From Warburgia ugandensis (Eukaryota; Streptophyta; Magnoliopsida; Canellales; Canellaceae): a stretch of 64,000 nucleotides of DNA. The notes below the pieces were generated by a model. That model saw only the letters and a program-made list of their open reading frames with translations, was not told where the DNA came from and made no database searches. The stretch covers positions 20,786,990-20,850,989 of the forward strand of contig CP141139.1 of the NCBI GenBank assembly GCA_035236585.1. The letters are read 5' to 3'. Positions 13,292-26,800 of this stretch are shown here, one piece after another (the stretch's first letter is position 1; the number at the start of each line of letters is the position of its first letter). Position numbers and translations under genes: made by a program.

Positions 13292-14395
13292 TGTCATCTA
13301 ATCTTCCTTGAGCATGATGTAAAGTGGAGATCTTTTGGAAACCTGGAACATGATGCTGACAAATAGTAGTAAATCACATCTTGGTGGTGTACTTATCCAG
13401 TCCGCATTTACCATTTCAACCAACTCCATTGGACATAATTCACACAATGTATTCATGGCTGCACATTTGAATGCTTGCACTACCATGTTAGCCAGGAGTT
13501 CCATGAAAATAGATGGTTGCTTGTCTTTCTGGTGCTTAGCAAATGCTTGTCTCATTCTGTTATAACCATGTCTCACCATTGTCTTTATGACTCACATGAC
13601 ATGTTGTAAATTCTTTACCGAAGGTTGTAAGATCCTCTGGGAATTGTTTACTTCATGAGGACGTTCCAGCTAGTCTGAAGTTGATGACAGCCTTTGTTGC
13701 TACATGAGGATTGTATTACCATGACCTTACCTACGAAAGCTCTCACTTTGGTTGTGTGGTTGCTGTGCGTACATGATCTCAGAGAAGAGGTTGGGGGGAG
13801 AATTATAGGGAATGTAGAAAGCTTGTGTTGGAAAGGAAAGAAGTGAATCTCTTTATAATTAATGGAAGTAGTTACTTTCATCACCAAGTGTTCCTCTACT
13901 AGGTAGCTATTTCCAACACCCAACAGTCATTTCATTTAGACTACTAAGCAAGCAAAGGAACAAGGGAAATCAAAGAGTGCCATTGTAGCATTTTTTTTTT
14001 TTTTAACTTCTGTTGATTAGTCCAACAAGTCCTAGGATGCTGCCTAGATTTCTCTAGAACTTGTACCTGCAAATTCAAAATGGATAGAATGGTGTACGAC
14101 GTGGCACTTATTGATCTATCTTGGACCCTTAAGCAAGATAGTACCTTTCTCTAGCATATTTCTTGTAATGCGTGTCAGTTTAAATATAAGAAAAGCTGAA
14201 GGGATAAACTGAGGCTCCTTTTTTGGAGCCTCACTGAGAGATAGAGAAGATAGGTGAAGGGAAGAAGGAGAAGTTTGTGTGTATAGTTCACGCAACTACT
14301 AGTGGGCCCTTATTACAGTTGGATATTCAAGGGACTTGAGATTGAATAAGATGAGTGTATAAGACATGTGTGGGCTGTGAGATAAACATAATTTA
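13292..14395. other. Fibrillin 3' flank
   Basis: This stretch presumably holds the fibrillin 3' untranslated region and poly(A) site, which I cannot pinpoint. The open stretches on both strands near 13298-13923 show no family resemblance. The last few hundred bases may include the LTR of the copia fossil that follows. Confidence 0.4.
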
Positions 14396-17300
14396 ATGTC
14401 TTCCACTCCCTCAAGCTGCAGCATATATGTCATAAGTGCTCAGCTTGGAATGAATTCCATACAATTAGATCCCAACTTCTTTAGTGAAAAACATCTGCTA
14501 ACTTTAGATTGGGATGGAACATATTTAGTAGTTATCTCTTTAGTTGCAACTTTGTTACAAATAAAGTATCAATCAACCTCTATATGTTAGATCCGTTTGT
14601 GAAAAACAGGATTTATTAGAAAATGGGCAAGAGCTTGATTATCAGAACATAAACTCATTAGAAGAGCATTGTAAGACTCAACTCTTGTACGAAGGAACGA
14701 AGCCAGAGCAGCTTAGACGGAGTGTGTTGCACAGTATTCAACCTCCGTAGATCACGTCACAACATGTTGCTTGCTTCTTGCTCTTCCACCAGTAGTAGAT
14801 CTCTTATTAGATGGTTTCTAGCCCAATCAGCATCACACTACACCTCAACATTAATCGTCCTATTAAACTTATACAACATTCCTGAACAAGGCTGCCTTTC
14901 AAATATCTCAGAATGTGGATAATGACATCCCAATAAGGAACAAGAGCAGTCATTAACTGACTCACTACACTTACTGCAAATGTGATATTAGGTCGGGAAA
15001 TAGTTAAATAGATTAACTTACCAATCAATCTTCTGCCTTACCCAGATTTGCAAAGTCACCTTTATCCACTGTCTACTTAGTATTTACCTCCATAGGAGTG
15101 AGACATGGTTTGGTACCAGTTATACAGCAGGAAGATCTGTAACATACTTTCCTTGAGAGAGGTTAGTCCCGAACTTAAATTGAACAACTTCAATAATACC
15201 TAAGAAATACTTCAATACACCAAGATTTTGGGTATGAAATTTAGCACATTAAGTACTTCTTAAGATGTCGTATACCCACAATATCATTACCAGTAAGAAC
15301 AATATCACCAACGCAAACAACTAGAACAACTATACCAGTGAAAGATGTACGGCCAAAACTGAATGATCCGATCAACCCATGTGATAACAATATATATTGA
15401 ACTTTTGGAACCAGGCTGGTGGAAACTAGAGCAACCCATAAACAACAAACCCAGATGGTTGTTCCACACACCTCTACTCTACAAACCTTTTTGAGAGGCT
15501 CCCTGAACAACAAACCCAGGTGGTTGTACTCTACAAACCTTTTTGAGAGGCTCCCTGAACAACAAACCCAACTGGATAGTGACCACTGACAATTGGCAGC
15601 AAGAGATACTAATTTATATGAAATTTAACTTTGCAACTAATTGAAAAGTTTCATGAAAATCAATTCCATATGCATGTGAATATCCCTCCACAACTATTTT
15701 GGCTTTAAGACGTTCGATTTAGCCATTTGGGAAGTATTTGATGCTATACCCCCATCTACATCCACCAGCTCTTTTCTCTGCAAGTAATCAGTATTACCTG
15801 AGTTTATACTAAGTTGTAAAGCGCGTAGTTCCTCTTCCATTGTCTTTAGCCAACTAGGATAAGAGAGAGGCTCAACAAGAGAGGAAGGAACAAAAACAGA
15901 TAAAAGAGCTAATCCAAAGATAACAAAACCCAGAGATCGAGGACGCAATGATACATGCATGACTAGAAACTGCATGAGAAGTGCATGAACTGAGTATCTT
16001 TCGGAAGAGTAACAGGAAGATCCAATGATAAATCAACTGGAGGAAGGGGATCTATTGACAATGGGCTCGTTGATGGGGCTGTTGAATCTAAAGATTACTT
16101 CTGACGTTGTCAATACACTTGCAAAAGGTGTATCAAAAGGCACAGTAGGGGCAGCAATTACAAGGTTAGGAGAAAGATCGAATTCAGCTGCTAAACCAGA
16201 GAAATAGGGAGAACCGTCAAAAAACTTGGGTCCTAAGCTTTAGACAAAGCATTTACAACTAAATACACGAGAAGGCAGGAAAAGAGAGGTGTGTTGAAGG
16301 AGGGACAAAATGCAAGGACTGTTTTATAAGACAGAGGATGGCTTTCTATAGACCCTTGTCACAACGGTAGAATTGTCATTGTGTGACTTACAGGTTATGG
16401 GTTCAAGGCGGCCTTTTGCAAAAATACAAGGTAAAGCTGCGCATTACAGACGCTCTTAGTTCATCCCTTTCTTGGATCATGCATATAAGAGAGCTTCATG
16501 CATTGGACTACCCTTTTGAGAATGGCATTCTACGAATCCCATAGGGCACAATTGAAATTGTATTGACAAATATTTTTTAAGATTGTGCATGCGAAATAAT
16601 AAAGACGGGAGCAACTGAAAGAAATGTCGGATGTTCAGCAATACCATGTTTGTTGTGGGGTACTTAATGAAAATTCCATTTTGTTTGCAACAAGACTAAA
16701 ACACAATTGATGTATATCCTTGCCATTATTAGAACGTAAAACAAAAATATTTCACCAAACTGATTTTTCACTTCCACCTGAGACAATTTGAATAGGAAAA
16801 GCAAATTTGACCTTTCTCTAATTAGATGAACCCATGTCCTACGAGTGCAATCATAAAAAAAAGGTAACAAAATACCAAAAACCAAATAAACTAGTTATCC
16901 TTGCAGGATAAAAACATCACTATTTACTAAGGAACAGAATGATGCCTTTTTAGACTAGAAGGGAATGAAACTCTCCGACGTTTGCTGCATTCATAGATTT
17001 CACGCTTTAACTCTAAAACTTGTGACAAAGAAGGAACCATAATCTTCAAACTCTGCAATGATAGATGTCCCAACCAACTGTGCCAATGGTATATAGATGT
17101 ATCCACCAAATTAAAAAAAAGAAAAAAAGAAAAAATCAAGACCTCTAGATTCACGTCCTTCACCAATGATCTTCTTGGTCTTTAGATATTAGAAAACTCA
17201 TTATCAATATAGAATGTGACCGAAAATGTTAATAATTTTGTCAACTTATTTACAGATACAAGGCTGATCGAATGAAAATTTTGAGCAAATAACATAAAGG

Positions 17301-17900
17301 ACAAAGAAAGAGCTAGACTAGGTTGAGTAGTGCCACATCCAAGAGTCTTAGATGTACAATTAACTGCTGAAGTAAAATCACCTTAGCATTGAGAATGGGT
17401 AAGATTAAATAAAATGGAGGTTATTCCCTGTAATATATGACTTGATGCACCAGAATCAATAATTCAAGCAAACGTGGAAAGCCATACCCGAGTTAGCAAA
17501 AAAAGGGAGATGAGGAAGTGGAAGAAACCTGTTGATAAATGACTTTTCAGAGGCTATGTACTCTTTTGGCTAAAAGTGTCACTGATTAACCAATAGAAGA
17601 AGGCTGCAGAAGAGATGAGTACACACATATTGCCTTCATCATGTACTACTTGATTAACTCGTGGAGGTTTTCCTTGCCATCTATTCCAACAATCCTCTAT
17701 AATATAACCACGCAATCCACAATAAATACATTTCCTTATAATCTTCTTATTCTTACATCTTCCTTTTGTTTTTCCTCTCTGGAATTACAGTTTCCCAGCC
17801 AGCTTTATAATTTATATTGTCAAGAAAGGTTGTTGAGTCTGCAACAGACTTCATATATAACAAAGGAGCCACTTGGATCTTACTTGGGATAAGTGCGCTT
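14396..17900 (-). mobile_element. Ty1/copia retrotransposon fossil
   Basis: A pol region is recognisable in the expected order on the minus strand: GAG-pre-integrase (WLGHLSLQSLK near 17060), integrase core (about 16660-16885), reverse transcriptase (start of domain about 15694-15975; GIVVLVVCVGDIVLTGN near 15300), then RNase H (IGKLIYLTISRPNITFAV near 15000). The copia-type sequence just before the 3' LTR lies near 14400-14460. The element is old and broken in many places (at least ten by eye), and no LTR pair is clear. A SINE has inserted at 16349-16517. A direct repeat of about 52 bp lies near 15490-15580. Confidence 0.85.
16349..16517 (+). mobile_element. Au-type SINE inside the copia fossil
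   Basis: This copy has GGTTATGGGTTCAAGGCGG (B box), GCAAAAATACAAGGTAAAGC, and a decayed 3' end with AGAGCTTCATGCATTGGAC. The target duplication is about 15 bp: GAGGATGGCTTTCTA (16334-16348) and GAGAATGGCATTCTA (16518-16532), with two mismatches. It is more diverged than the intron-5 copy and is probably older. Confidence 0.88.
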
Positions 17901-18865
17901 TACTTGCCCTTGGCTTGTCTTATTTGCTAATTTAGACAATTCATCATGGCTTGACTTGGATAGGTTATATCCCAAATTTCATACCCACTAGATAATTCAT
18001 CCAATGTTTCTTGGGCAGTAATTTTTAACTGTAATTTTCAACTTAGATAAACATCAAAGTATGTAATAGACAAGTGGTTTGGTACTTAGTCTATCTGAAC
18101 CGATTTTTAACTTCATGAAAGTATGACTGTTATTTTCAACTTAGATAAACATCGAAGTATGTAATGCACAAGCGGTTTGGTACTTAGTCTCTCTAAACCA
18201 CTCTTAGCATAGTGAATGACTTATATTTCAAAACGAGGCAATTAAAACACACTTGTCCTTACACAAATCCAAGTGCGCACTTGGAATTCCTCTTTTGCTT
18301 CAGCAGATTAATGGTTTAGACCACTGAACAATATTAGCCTCTAATGTTAGTTTTTATTATACTTTAATTACAAAAGAAAGGCATTTTTAGACCAAAATTC
18401 CCTTTTTTAAGTCTCTTTCATTTGGGAATTCCTTGTCTTAATTATAGCAGCAATCAGAAATTTTTTTATGTATTAAAAAAAGAAAGAAAAAAAGAAACAA
18501 CTTAATTCCCACGTGTACATCGAATCATCTTAATGGGGTGAGTGGTAAAAGGACCATCCAACCGTCTAAGTGGGCCCCACACTTCATGGTGAATTTTTGA
18601 GCCATTGTTTTACGGCTATGAAGGGTATAGAAAATGATAAGATCATACGCAGAGCAGAAATTCGCAATTGGCGTATGAGTGAATGGTCTAGATCACTGAT
18701 AATGTGGGCCCCTTGTGCTTTATGTAAACATTGTAGGTAGTAAAAGAGAAATGGAAAAGAAGAAGAAGATCTTATAATCCTAAGATACAAAAAGAAAAAT
18801 TAATATACAAAATGGAAAGAAAAGATCCTTTTCATTTTCCTCTTTCTTATCCTCGTATACCGATC
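17901..18865. other. Noncoding DNA with a short tandem duplication
   Basis: No gene is seen. A unit of about 73 bp beginning with TTTTCAACTTAGATAAACAT occurs at 18029-18101 and again at 18127-18199 with a few changes. The last part, up to 18865, should include the 3' untranslated region of the LSU-like gene. Confidence 0.6.
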
Positions 18866-19207
18866 TCAGGCTTGGAGAAGATTCGCGGCCTGGAGAAGTT
18901 TCTGAGCGTGGGAAAGTTGCTCAGTCAAAGACCGGATCTGTGCCTGATAAACTCGTGCCTGATCGACGGCCTCCGCTTCAAGCTCTCCCAATTGGGAACA
19001 CAGGATTTCTTCCGCATCTTCCACCAATTTCAATCGCTTCTTCGTTTTCTCTAACTCTTCCCTCATTTTCTCCCCTCTCTCCAAGCTCTTCTTCAGCTCT
19101 CTGTCCAATTCCTCATTTTTCCGCCTCAAGGTTTCTTCCACCCCCGCATTCCCCTCCATTGGGTAAACATGGGGTCGGGGATCGGTGACGGCGATTACAG
19201 GAGCCAT
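18866..19207 (-). CDS. LSU: LSU-like protein (RESPONSE TO LOW SULFUR family), copy 1
   Basis: Intronless, 113 residues. The N-terminal third is variable (MAPVIAVTDPRPHVYP). From about residue 30 to the end it is one long helical coiled coil: RRKNEELDRELKKSLERG, MREELEKTKKRLKLVEDAEE, LCSQLGELEAEAVDQAR, IRSLTEQLSHAQKLLQ. The core pattern, a VEDAEE-like stretch followed by LCSQLGELEAEA and then LxEQLSxAQxLL, is the hallmark of plant LSU proteins, usually 90-110 residues. Arabidopsis LSU genes are induced by sulfur shortage, and their products act as small interaction hubs, for example with the plastid superoxide dismutase FSD2; they have no known catalytic activity. I chose the ATG at 19205-19207 because it gives the family length and aligns with the MAP start of the second copy. 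An upstream in-frame ATG at 19276 adds unrelated residues. A TATA-like CCATAAAT lies about 95 bp upstream. Confidence 0.88.
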   Translation of the reverse strand: MAPVIAVTDPRPHVYPMEGNAGVEETLRRKNEELDRELKKSLERGEKMREELEKTKKRLKLVEDAEEILCSQLGELEAEAVDQARVYQAQIRSLTEQLSHAQKLLQAANLLQA

Positions 19208-19300
19208 TGCCGGAGAACAAAGCAGAGAATAGCGCGTACGAATTAAGGGAAATCGGTTTTTGGTTTTGGGCCACACAGAGCTGCGAGTGTTTCTTGGGGA

Positions 19301-19308
19301 ATTTATGG
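19301..19308 (-). promoter_or_regulatory. TATA-like box for LSU-like copy 1
   Basis: On the minus strand this reads CCATAAAT, about 95 bp before the start codon. The second copy has CATAAATAA about 80 bp before its start, so the placement is similar in the two genes. Confidence 0.35.
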
Positions 19309-21190
19309 AGGGAAAAGAAGGTGTCCAGGTTCGATGTACCTCGTCTCATTCCTTCTGCTTTACCAAGTTGGGTTTTGTGGCGTCTTCCTTCTCCTGTCCC
19401 CTATTGTCTACCATCTTAGATCTTTCCACTTGTCAGTAAATGGCCGACGCGTTCTTGAAACGACGAAGCTTACCTTCCTTGTTTGGCAGTATTTGCTGGC
19501 AGGACGTCACGACCGTTTGATCAGGATTTGGAAGATGGAGATGGGGTATTAGATTTTTAGGTCAATTTTATTTAGGAACGTCGGAATATCTCTACGCGGA
19601 CCCACGGTAAGCATCCTGTCACATCCTAAACAGTTTTTACCTTAGATTTTACTTAATAAATGATTAATCTAATATTTTATTGTGACCAGAGAGGATCAAA
19701 CGTACTTGCTTGCGCAGGAAAACAGCCAATAAAGGATTAGTAAACACATACGTGCAACTTGTGATTAGATAACAGTGAATTTTGGCCTAAACTATACCCA
19801 TAATTAATTTAAAACAATACATAAAAAGGCATAATTGAATGGATTCTGTTGGCTGCACTTGTAGTACAGATTCAGAGGCCAATTAGCAGCCTTATTTGAT
19901 CCGGTTTAAGCGATTACGTAAGCCTTGCCAATCGGACCATTAGCTGCCTGGTTTGTTGGTGATCCAAACTGTTCATCTTAGGGCAAGTGTCTAGATGTGT
20001 GGTAACCCAAAGTCTCCTTTTTCTTTTTCTTGGATGACATATATGGTCAAGTAATTTTTGTTATAGTTCTTGTACTTTGGGAATTGTCCATTTTTGCTGC
20101 ATAATAACAGATGGTGAATAGGATTAATTAATGGACGAAGAAATCAGTGCATGACCTAGCTAAGATGCTAATACTAAAGGTTTGGATCATAGATGCGTGT
20201 GCTTTAATTTGTGTTGTGAGTGTGGAGCTTGATTGGCTTGATCTTATTTCAATTATTTCATGCAGGTGCAAAGTGCATGTAACATTTGATTGATTAAAAA
20301 AAAGTAGAAAACATAAAAAGTGAGAGGAAATGACAGTTAACAACTTTTTTCTAAGCAATTAAATGTCACCTTCACTTTACACCTGCAACTTATTGCTAAA
20401 ATTACTGCTCCCAATATATATATGTGTGTGTGTATCTTTTGCCACTATATTTGTGTATTTAAATGACCTTAGGATTCTATAACGATGAATAAATATTTTA
20501 TATTTTGTGGCAGCTATTTTTTGGCCGTAGAGATAGTAAAACTAGTGTGAACCTGTATACATGCTTCAAGTTAAAAAAATAAAAATAAAAATATAGTAAA
20601 CGTAGGTGTTTCTGTTTCTTGTTTCTTGTTTTTATCTTTTTACTATCTTCATGACATTTTGCATGTACTCTAACAGTATGAAAGCCTTCCGCGGTCTTCA
20701 AGTCATCAAAGGGTGATTTTTTAAGGCCAAAACCACATCCTCGCGACAAGATGCAGCAAATGGCTGTCTATTTCGGTATGGTACAGTTATTTGGCTTTTG
20801 CTTTCGCAAATAGCCAGGAGCTGTTTCCTCTTTGGATAAAAGAGGATATGTGACCATGGATGGAAGGTTCATGGTTCGTAACCACAGCTGAAGACGTGGT
20901 GGATATTCTTTTATATTTAATAAAGAAGTAGAAGCCAAAAAAAACATGACTCCAGAAACATCAGTCATTGATGTGCCCGGGCACTCCAAAATTTGGGCAG
21001 AGAACACCTAACCTTATTAAAACACTTCTTGATTGAACGTTCAATATCGCTTCTTTTAGAGCCTTTACAACATTTTCTTAGTTAGGGTTTGAGTGATGAT
21101 TTTTGATGCTGTAAAACAAATTAGAAGGGCTGGGTGACCTAGGTAAATTTACAGATTTATCATCTCCAAATAAATTCCCATGTCAAAGTT

Positions 21191-21284
<94 letters not shown>

Positions 21285-23365
21285 CTGGATTTTGCTTTTC
21301 TTTTATTACTTGACAATCTTGATTTACTAGATTTACTTATTTGGTGGGGGTTGCTTTCATGATGGAGTAAAACAAATCAGGTTGTTTGGTTTGTAGATAT
21401 AGGAGACGGATTAAGGCGGTTTCCTAGATATCTCTATTCCTTCCTCGCTTGTTTTGTTTGAGAGCACTGCTACGGACAAGTCTCCTACTAAATATATGGA
21501 TGGAGATCTTTATGCGTCTCCCAAAGTGTTATCATTTATTTTTCTTTATTTTAACCAGGTCTCAAAATGAGGCTCCTTCTTAGCACGCTACATATCCTAT
21601 TCAAGCCTACACTCTGGTTAACTTCCCTTTGACTGATAAAATACATTAATTACTTAGGTTAAAACAGAATTGCATCAATCTTAAGAGAGAGCCTCACTTT
21701 ATGATGTGGTTAAAGGGCCTTGTTATATCACTTCCCCATATGGGTAAAGATGTGAGTTCTTAGATTTACTTATCTAAGGATTTTCCTTATGTAAAAGATG
21801 CACGAAGCTTCATTTTAGAAGAAATTGACCGGCCAAAACTATCTTGTAGATGGTATATTCGAGCATATCCACCTACCACCGGAGAGGAAAGAGTGGAAAG
21901 CAAACAATGGGTTGAAAGATGGGACTCTTGCCTTTCTTTTGTAGATACCATTTGGATTGTAGATGCCAAGATGGAGCGCAATTTGCAGATACTTTGCTTG
22001 CAAATACAGAAAAGAAAGTGGAAAGCTATACAAGTAGCTCGATTTGCCTATCAAAAATTCAGGTGTGGATGCCCATCTTGGCCCTTAGCAATCATAGTTT
22101 AGAGTAATAAAAAACTAATACAGTGCTTGGTGTGAAAAAAATTGCAAGAAAAGATCTCTCTGGGACACAACATAGTCCAAATTACCATCATTAGAGCCAT
22201 GTGATAGGTGACTCGATCTGGTAATCTGGTCAGTCACAGCAAATTGGGTGCACATTGCACTATTAGTACGTGGTTGATGTTAGATCCTTAATGAAGGGCA
22301 TAAAAAGGTGTTTCTTTTGCCCTATCTATAAATTTTCAATTATTAATCATTTGAGGCCTTGATCTTAGGAACGTGATTTTAGTGCAAATGGGACCCATAT
22401 GGGATGGGCTCTGGCCTGTGAATTGATGGTTTTGCAATCAATCGTCGCACGTATCATGGTTCACAGCCTATGTACAATTAACTTTCCAAAATAAAGCTTC
22501 TCAATACTAATAATATGTTTCCCTTCATGTGTGGGCTGAAAATTCCGATGCTTTGGAGGTTTCTTCTGAAGATTCAACACTACTTGGGGATTGTAAATCT
22601 ATGATTTTCTTGGTTTTTAAGTAATTGGTTACAAAAAACAAAGCAAATGGAGTAGATCCATCAACTCACAAATCAAATGAAGCAAGTCACAGACCAAAAA
22701 AATCTTTCATGGGGTAAAATTTTTGGGCCTTTTGCATAGTTCAATTTCAATGCCTAAAACACTTTCCATGGAGAATTATGGGTTAATTCCAACTAAATTA
22801 GTAAGGCATGGTTTTAGAAAAACTAGTAAATTGCGCCTTGCAAAGCATGGTGTGACTAATTTGCTTATTGATCCAAACCACTAATTCAAGTGCCATTTGT
22901 TTCTTTGAAAAATAAGCACTATTCAATTTGGGCATTATTATTTTAAGAATAATTTGAGTAATTTAGGACTTCTACTTATAAAGGATATTTCTTTGATATC
23001 TACAATGAGTAATGAAAAAGAAGAAGAGATATGATTATATCATAAAGGAAAATTAGAATTAGAAGAAGCTAAATATCATAGGTTACAGAAAAAGAGATAT
23101 TTAAAAAAACAAAGAAAGAGAGATTTTAGGGATTCAAGTAATGACTATGTATGTGAGAAATAAGGATTATAGTTTAATTTATCTACTATAATGTAATATG
23201 ATGTGCCTTTTCATTGGATAGTGGGACCTGTAACTTCTTCCTTTTTTAATTTTTAATCTTAGAATTTTCATAAATAAATATCATTAAAATAGAGACCTTT
23301 GCATTAGTTACTATATGTGGGCCTCATATTAACTTACTTTAATTTCATTTATTGAAAGAACCATA
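19309..23365. other. Intergenic DNA with one long GA microsatellite
   Basis: I find no gene I can support. Weak minus-strand open stretches at 20498-20749 and 20768-21007 show no recognisable domain. A (GA)n array occupies 21194-21283. The stretch at about 23210-23355 resembles 29385-29495, on the other side of the LINE. Confidence 0.5.
21194..21283. repeat. (GA)n microsatellite, about 45 units
   Basis: An uninterrupted GA run of about 90 bp, so likely length-variable between individuals. Confidence 0.97.
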
Positions 23366-23867
23366 CCCTAAACAATATTATACTATACAAATATGATCGT
23401 AAGATTATGATACTTAAAGTAAAATATGCCTTGAAAAAGATGAAATCTAGAAAGGCCTTAGGATGAGATAACATACCAATAGAGGTTTGGAAGTATATGA
23501 GAGATACTAGAGTAATTTGGTTGATAAAGTTATTCAACAGGATTGTAAAATCGAAGAAAATACCAAATAATGGAGGAATAGCTCTATCAAACTAATTTAT
23601 AAGAATAAATGAGCCTGCAAAGTTGCACTAGTTATCTTAGAATCAAACTTAGGAGCCACACCATGAAACTTTTGGGAAATAGCGATTGAAAAAAAGCTAC
23701 AAACTAAGACAGGTGTATTGGAAAATTAGTTTGGTTTCATATTTAAGAAGCCTACTATAGAAGCTATTAGACAATTAATAGAGAAATATAGAGAGAGGAG
23801 AAGGACCTCCTCATGGTCATTATTGACTTAGAAAAGGCCTATGATAGGATATCTAGATAGTTACTAT

Positions 23868-26800
23868 TGTGGCACTCCAGGTTTTTCAAAACAATTTTTT
23901 GCATTTATTTTTCAAAGGTGGCGTGCCTCTAAATTTTAAAATACAAAAACAACGGAAGATTTTTCTTTGAAATTCATTTTCCTAATAACCCGGACGTCAC
24001 CTCAACTCTCATACCATACATAATATAGTTTTTATAGAAGATAGACATGCATTTTATGAAACAACAAGACCCATCCAGTGGTTCACATACACAACCCCTA
24101 TAATCATTATACTAAATGTCCAAATAGTATAATCCAAATAACTAACTACATAATACAAAATATAAACTTGAGTGTAGAAGTATGGTTGTTGAACTCCTCT
24201 TACTTGTGTATGTCTTCTTCTACTTGTTTGTATCTGAGATATTGTAAATATAAAACATTTACAATATCTCAGCAAGCTATGCTTGGTAGGAGAGAGTTAA
24301 GAAAATATGTTAATTACATATGAATTAAGCATTTTACATCAATTAAAATATTCAATTTCATCATGATGCTTATATGGATTGAAGTTTACAACATAGTTCA
24401 TAATTCAATAATTTCATTAATAATTCAATTATATGCAAGTCATTGATAAAATAGCTATTTATAATTCTTCTTCATCATATGAATATAATAATCACATTTT
24501 AGAGATTACACTTTATATGATATATTTAATATATATATATATATATAATTCGATGGTATTTTAAATATTTATCATTATCATTTTCCATATGATACCACAC
24601 TCCAATTCTATGAACCATACTTTGCATAATATATCTACCCATTTACTTTCCCATATGAAAACTTTTATGAAATTATGCCCTCCAGCATATACATATAGGA
24701 CTATATCATATATATTAAAATCGTTAAACGTCATACAAAGTTATGAACATAATTCATAGGTTTTGTAACCTACATTCCTAGACTATACTGGGTCTCATAC
24801 ATATAACCCTTACGATACGGGATTTATAAAACTCCAACCGCTGCTAGTAACATCATAAAAGGCATCTCATCATACCATCATCATATGAGGCATCTCATCA
24901 TGCTATCATCATATGAAGCATCTCATCATGCCATCATATACGCACGTCATCATGCTATCATATATGCACCATAGTGCATCAAATACACGGATTACTATGC
25001 CGCAGTCTAAATTCGTATAGCACGCCAAGATAACTGCATAATAATACACTGATATCAAGGTAAAAATAACAAAATCCATGTTTGCATGATCAAGGACCAT
25101 AGCTGTCACAGTGGTGGCCTTCCCATGATGGCCCCACCCAACTTTTAGCCTCTCTTAAGGCTTAGTATCCATATTATCACAATTTCAGAGAGTGTATGGC
25201 CAAACCCTCATAACTCTCCTAGCATAGCATCCCCAGGCCTATGTCTGTCTAAAACAAACTCTTAGGCCACCACACTTGGTTGTAAAATAATAATATACAT
25301 GCGACTTGCCTATCCATAATATATATAAATATCTCATCATAATCATAACATCCTCACTTATTAGGTGACCGCCCACCAAGGATGTACTATAAAATCCTAG
25401 ACTCATACATCACATATGACATAATGGTACCTATGTATCATAAATGTCTTTTTATCACAATGAGCACCTATGATATTTTTAAGAACAGATTGTGTGAATC
25501 CAATAATGGCACTAGTAAGTATCAATTATAAACATGTCATTCATATAGCATTTAAAGTTAATAATTTTATCATTCACTAGTAATCATTCTCATAATCACA
25601 TATATATGAAATGCACAGTTTAAATGGCATAATGTTTATCATAAGTAATAAGATCATGTTTAAAATATGCATCTTACTATTAAGACATGCTTTCTTAATT
25701 CTCCACCTACCTTGTGTGGCAAGTTCTTCTATTTTTCACTAGCTGATAGACGACGCTTGCGAAGTTTCTAAGATCCATGTCGATCTAGTCCTTGTTCTTC
25801 ATCTGGATCTGCCAATTCAAGTAACTATTAGTCATTTTAATCAATTAACCCTTTTTAAACAACTTTAATGGTATGGATCATAGAATTCGATCTTATTCCA
25901 TACTTGGATTCATCAATTTATCTCAGCCATTGATTTAAATTGATGAGATCAACCTACAATTTGTTTTTAATCCTAGATATCTATTAGGATTCTTTATCTT
26001 TACTTCTTAAGGGTCAAAATGGTCCATTTGTGTTATAAAAATGAAGTTAGATCAGCACATATTGTACAATTTGCCTCTGATCAAAGGTTTGGTAAATTTA
26101 ACAGTTGGATCTTCCCTGATCTAACTTATATCTAGTCATTATTAGTTTGATTTATTCTAATTGGGCAGGTTTAGTAATTTTGGATCAATATCTATGTAAA
26201 GTTTGATTCAATCCACTATTCAAGGTAGATCTGACCATTAACTATATGAAATTATCTAATCTACCACTTAATTAATTATAATTAAACTAAATATTAATAA
26301 TCCTAGTCATTTAATCATTTATTTACAGTGTCTGTGTTGATCTAACAGTCAGATCTAACTCTGATCGGTTAGATCTAACATCTTAAGCCAAATTTAGGTC
26401 TCAAATTATTAATATCAATTTATTAATATGATTTGAAGCTCTAGGATACGTAATTAAGCTTTAATACATCCTTATTAATGATTTTATAAGACTTGATCAC
26501 CTCTGATCTGGTCCATCCCTTTAATTTCAATGTTTCCTAAAGCGGACTAGTCAATTTGAATTTAATTTCTTCAATTTAGTCACATCCTATTATTTTTAAA
26601 GCTGTGGAATTCATTTGTGGTGTCTGATGGGCGATCAGACATCAAAAAGTTACTGTATGAATAGTACTTGATCAAACGGCTAAGATTGTCTGATCTGTTT
26701 GCAGTCAATTTACATCTAAATTCATCAATTCCTCCTATATTATAGTAATTTTAGGGCTATTTAATTCATCTAAGGCGTCTGATCAGCGATTAGACATTAA

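Noticed and set aside
20498-21007. Two neighbouring minus-strand open frames
   Set aside because: Neither shows a known domain or clear splice sites, so I could not support a gene.
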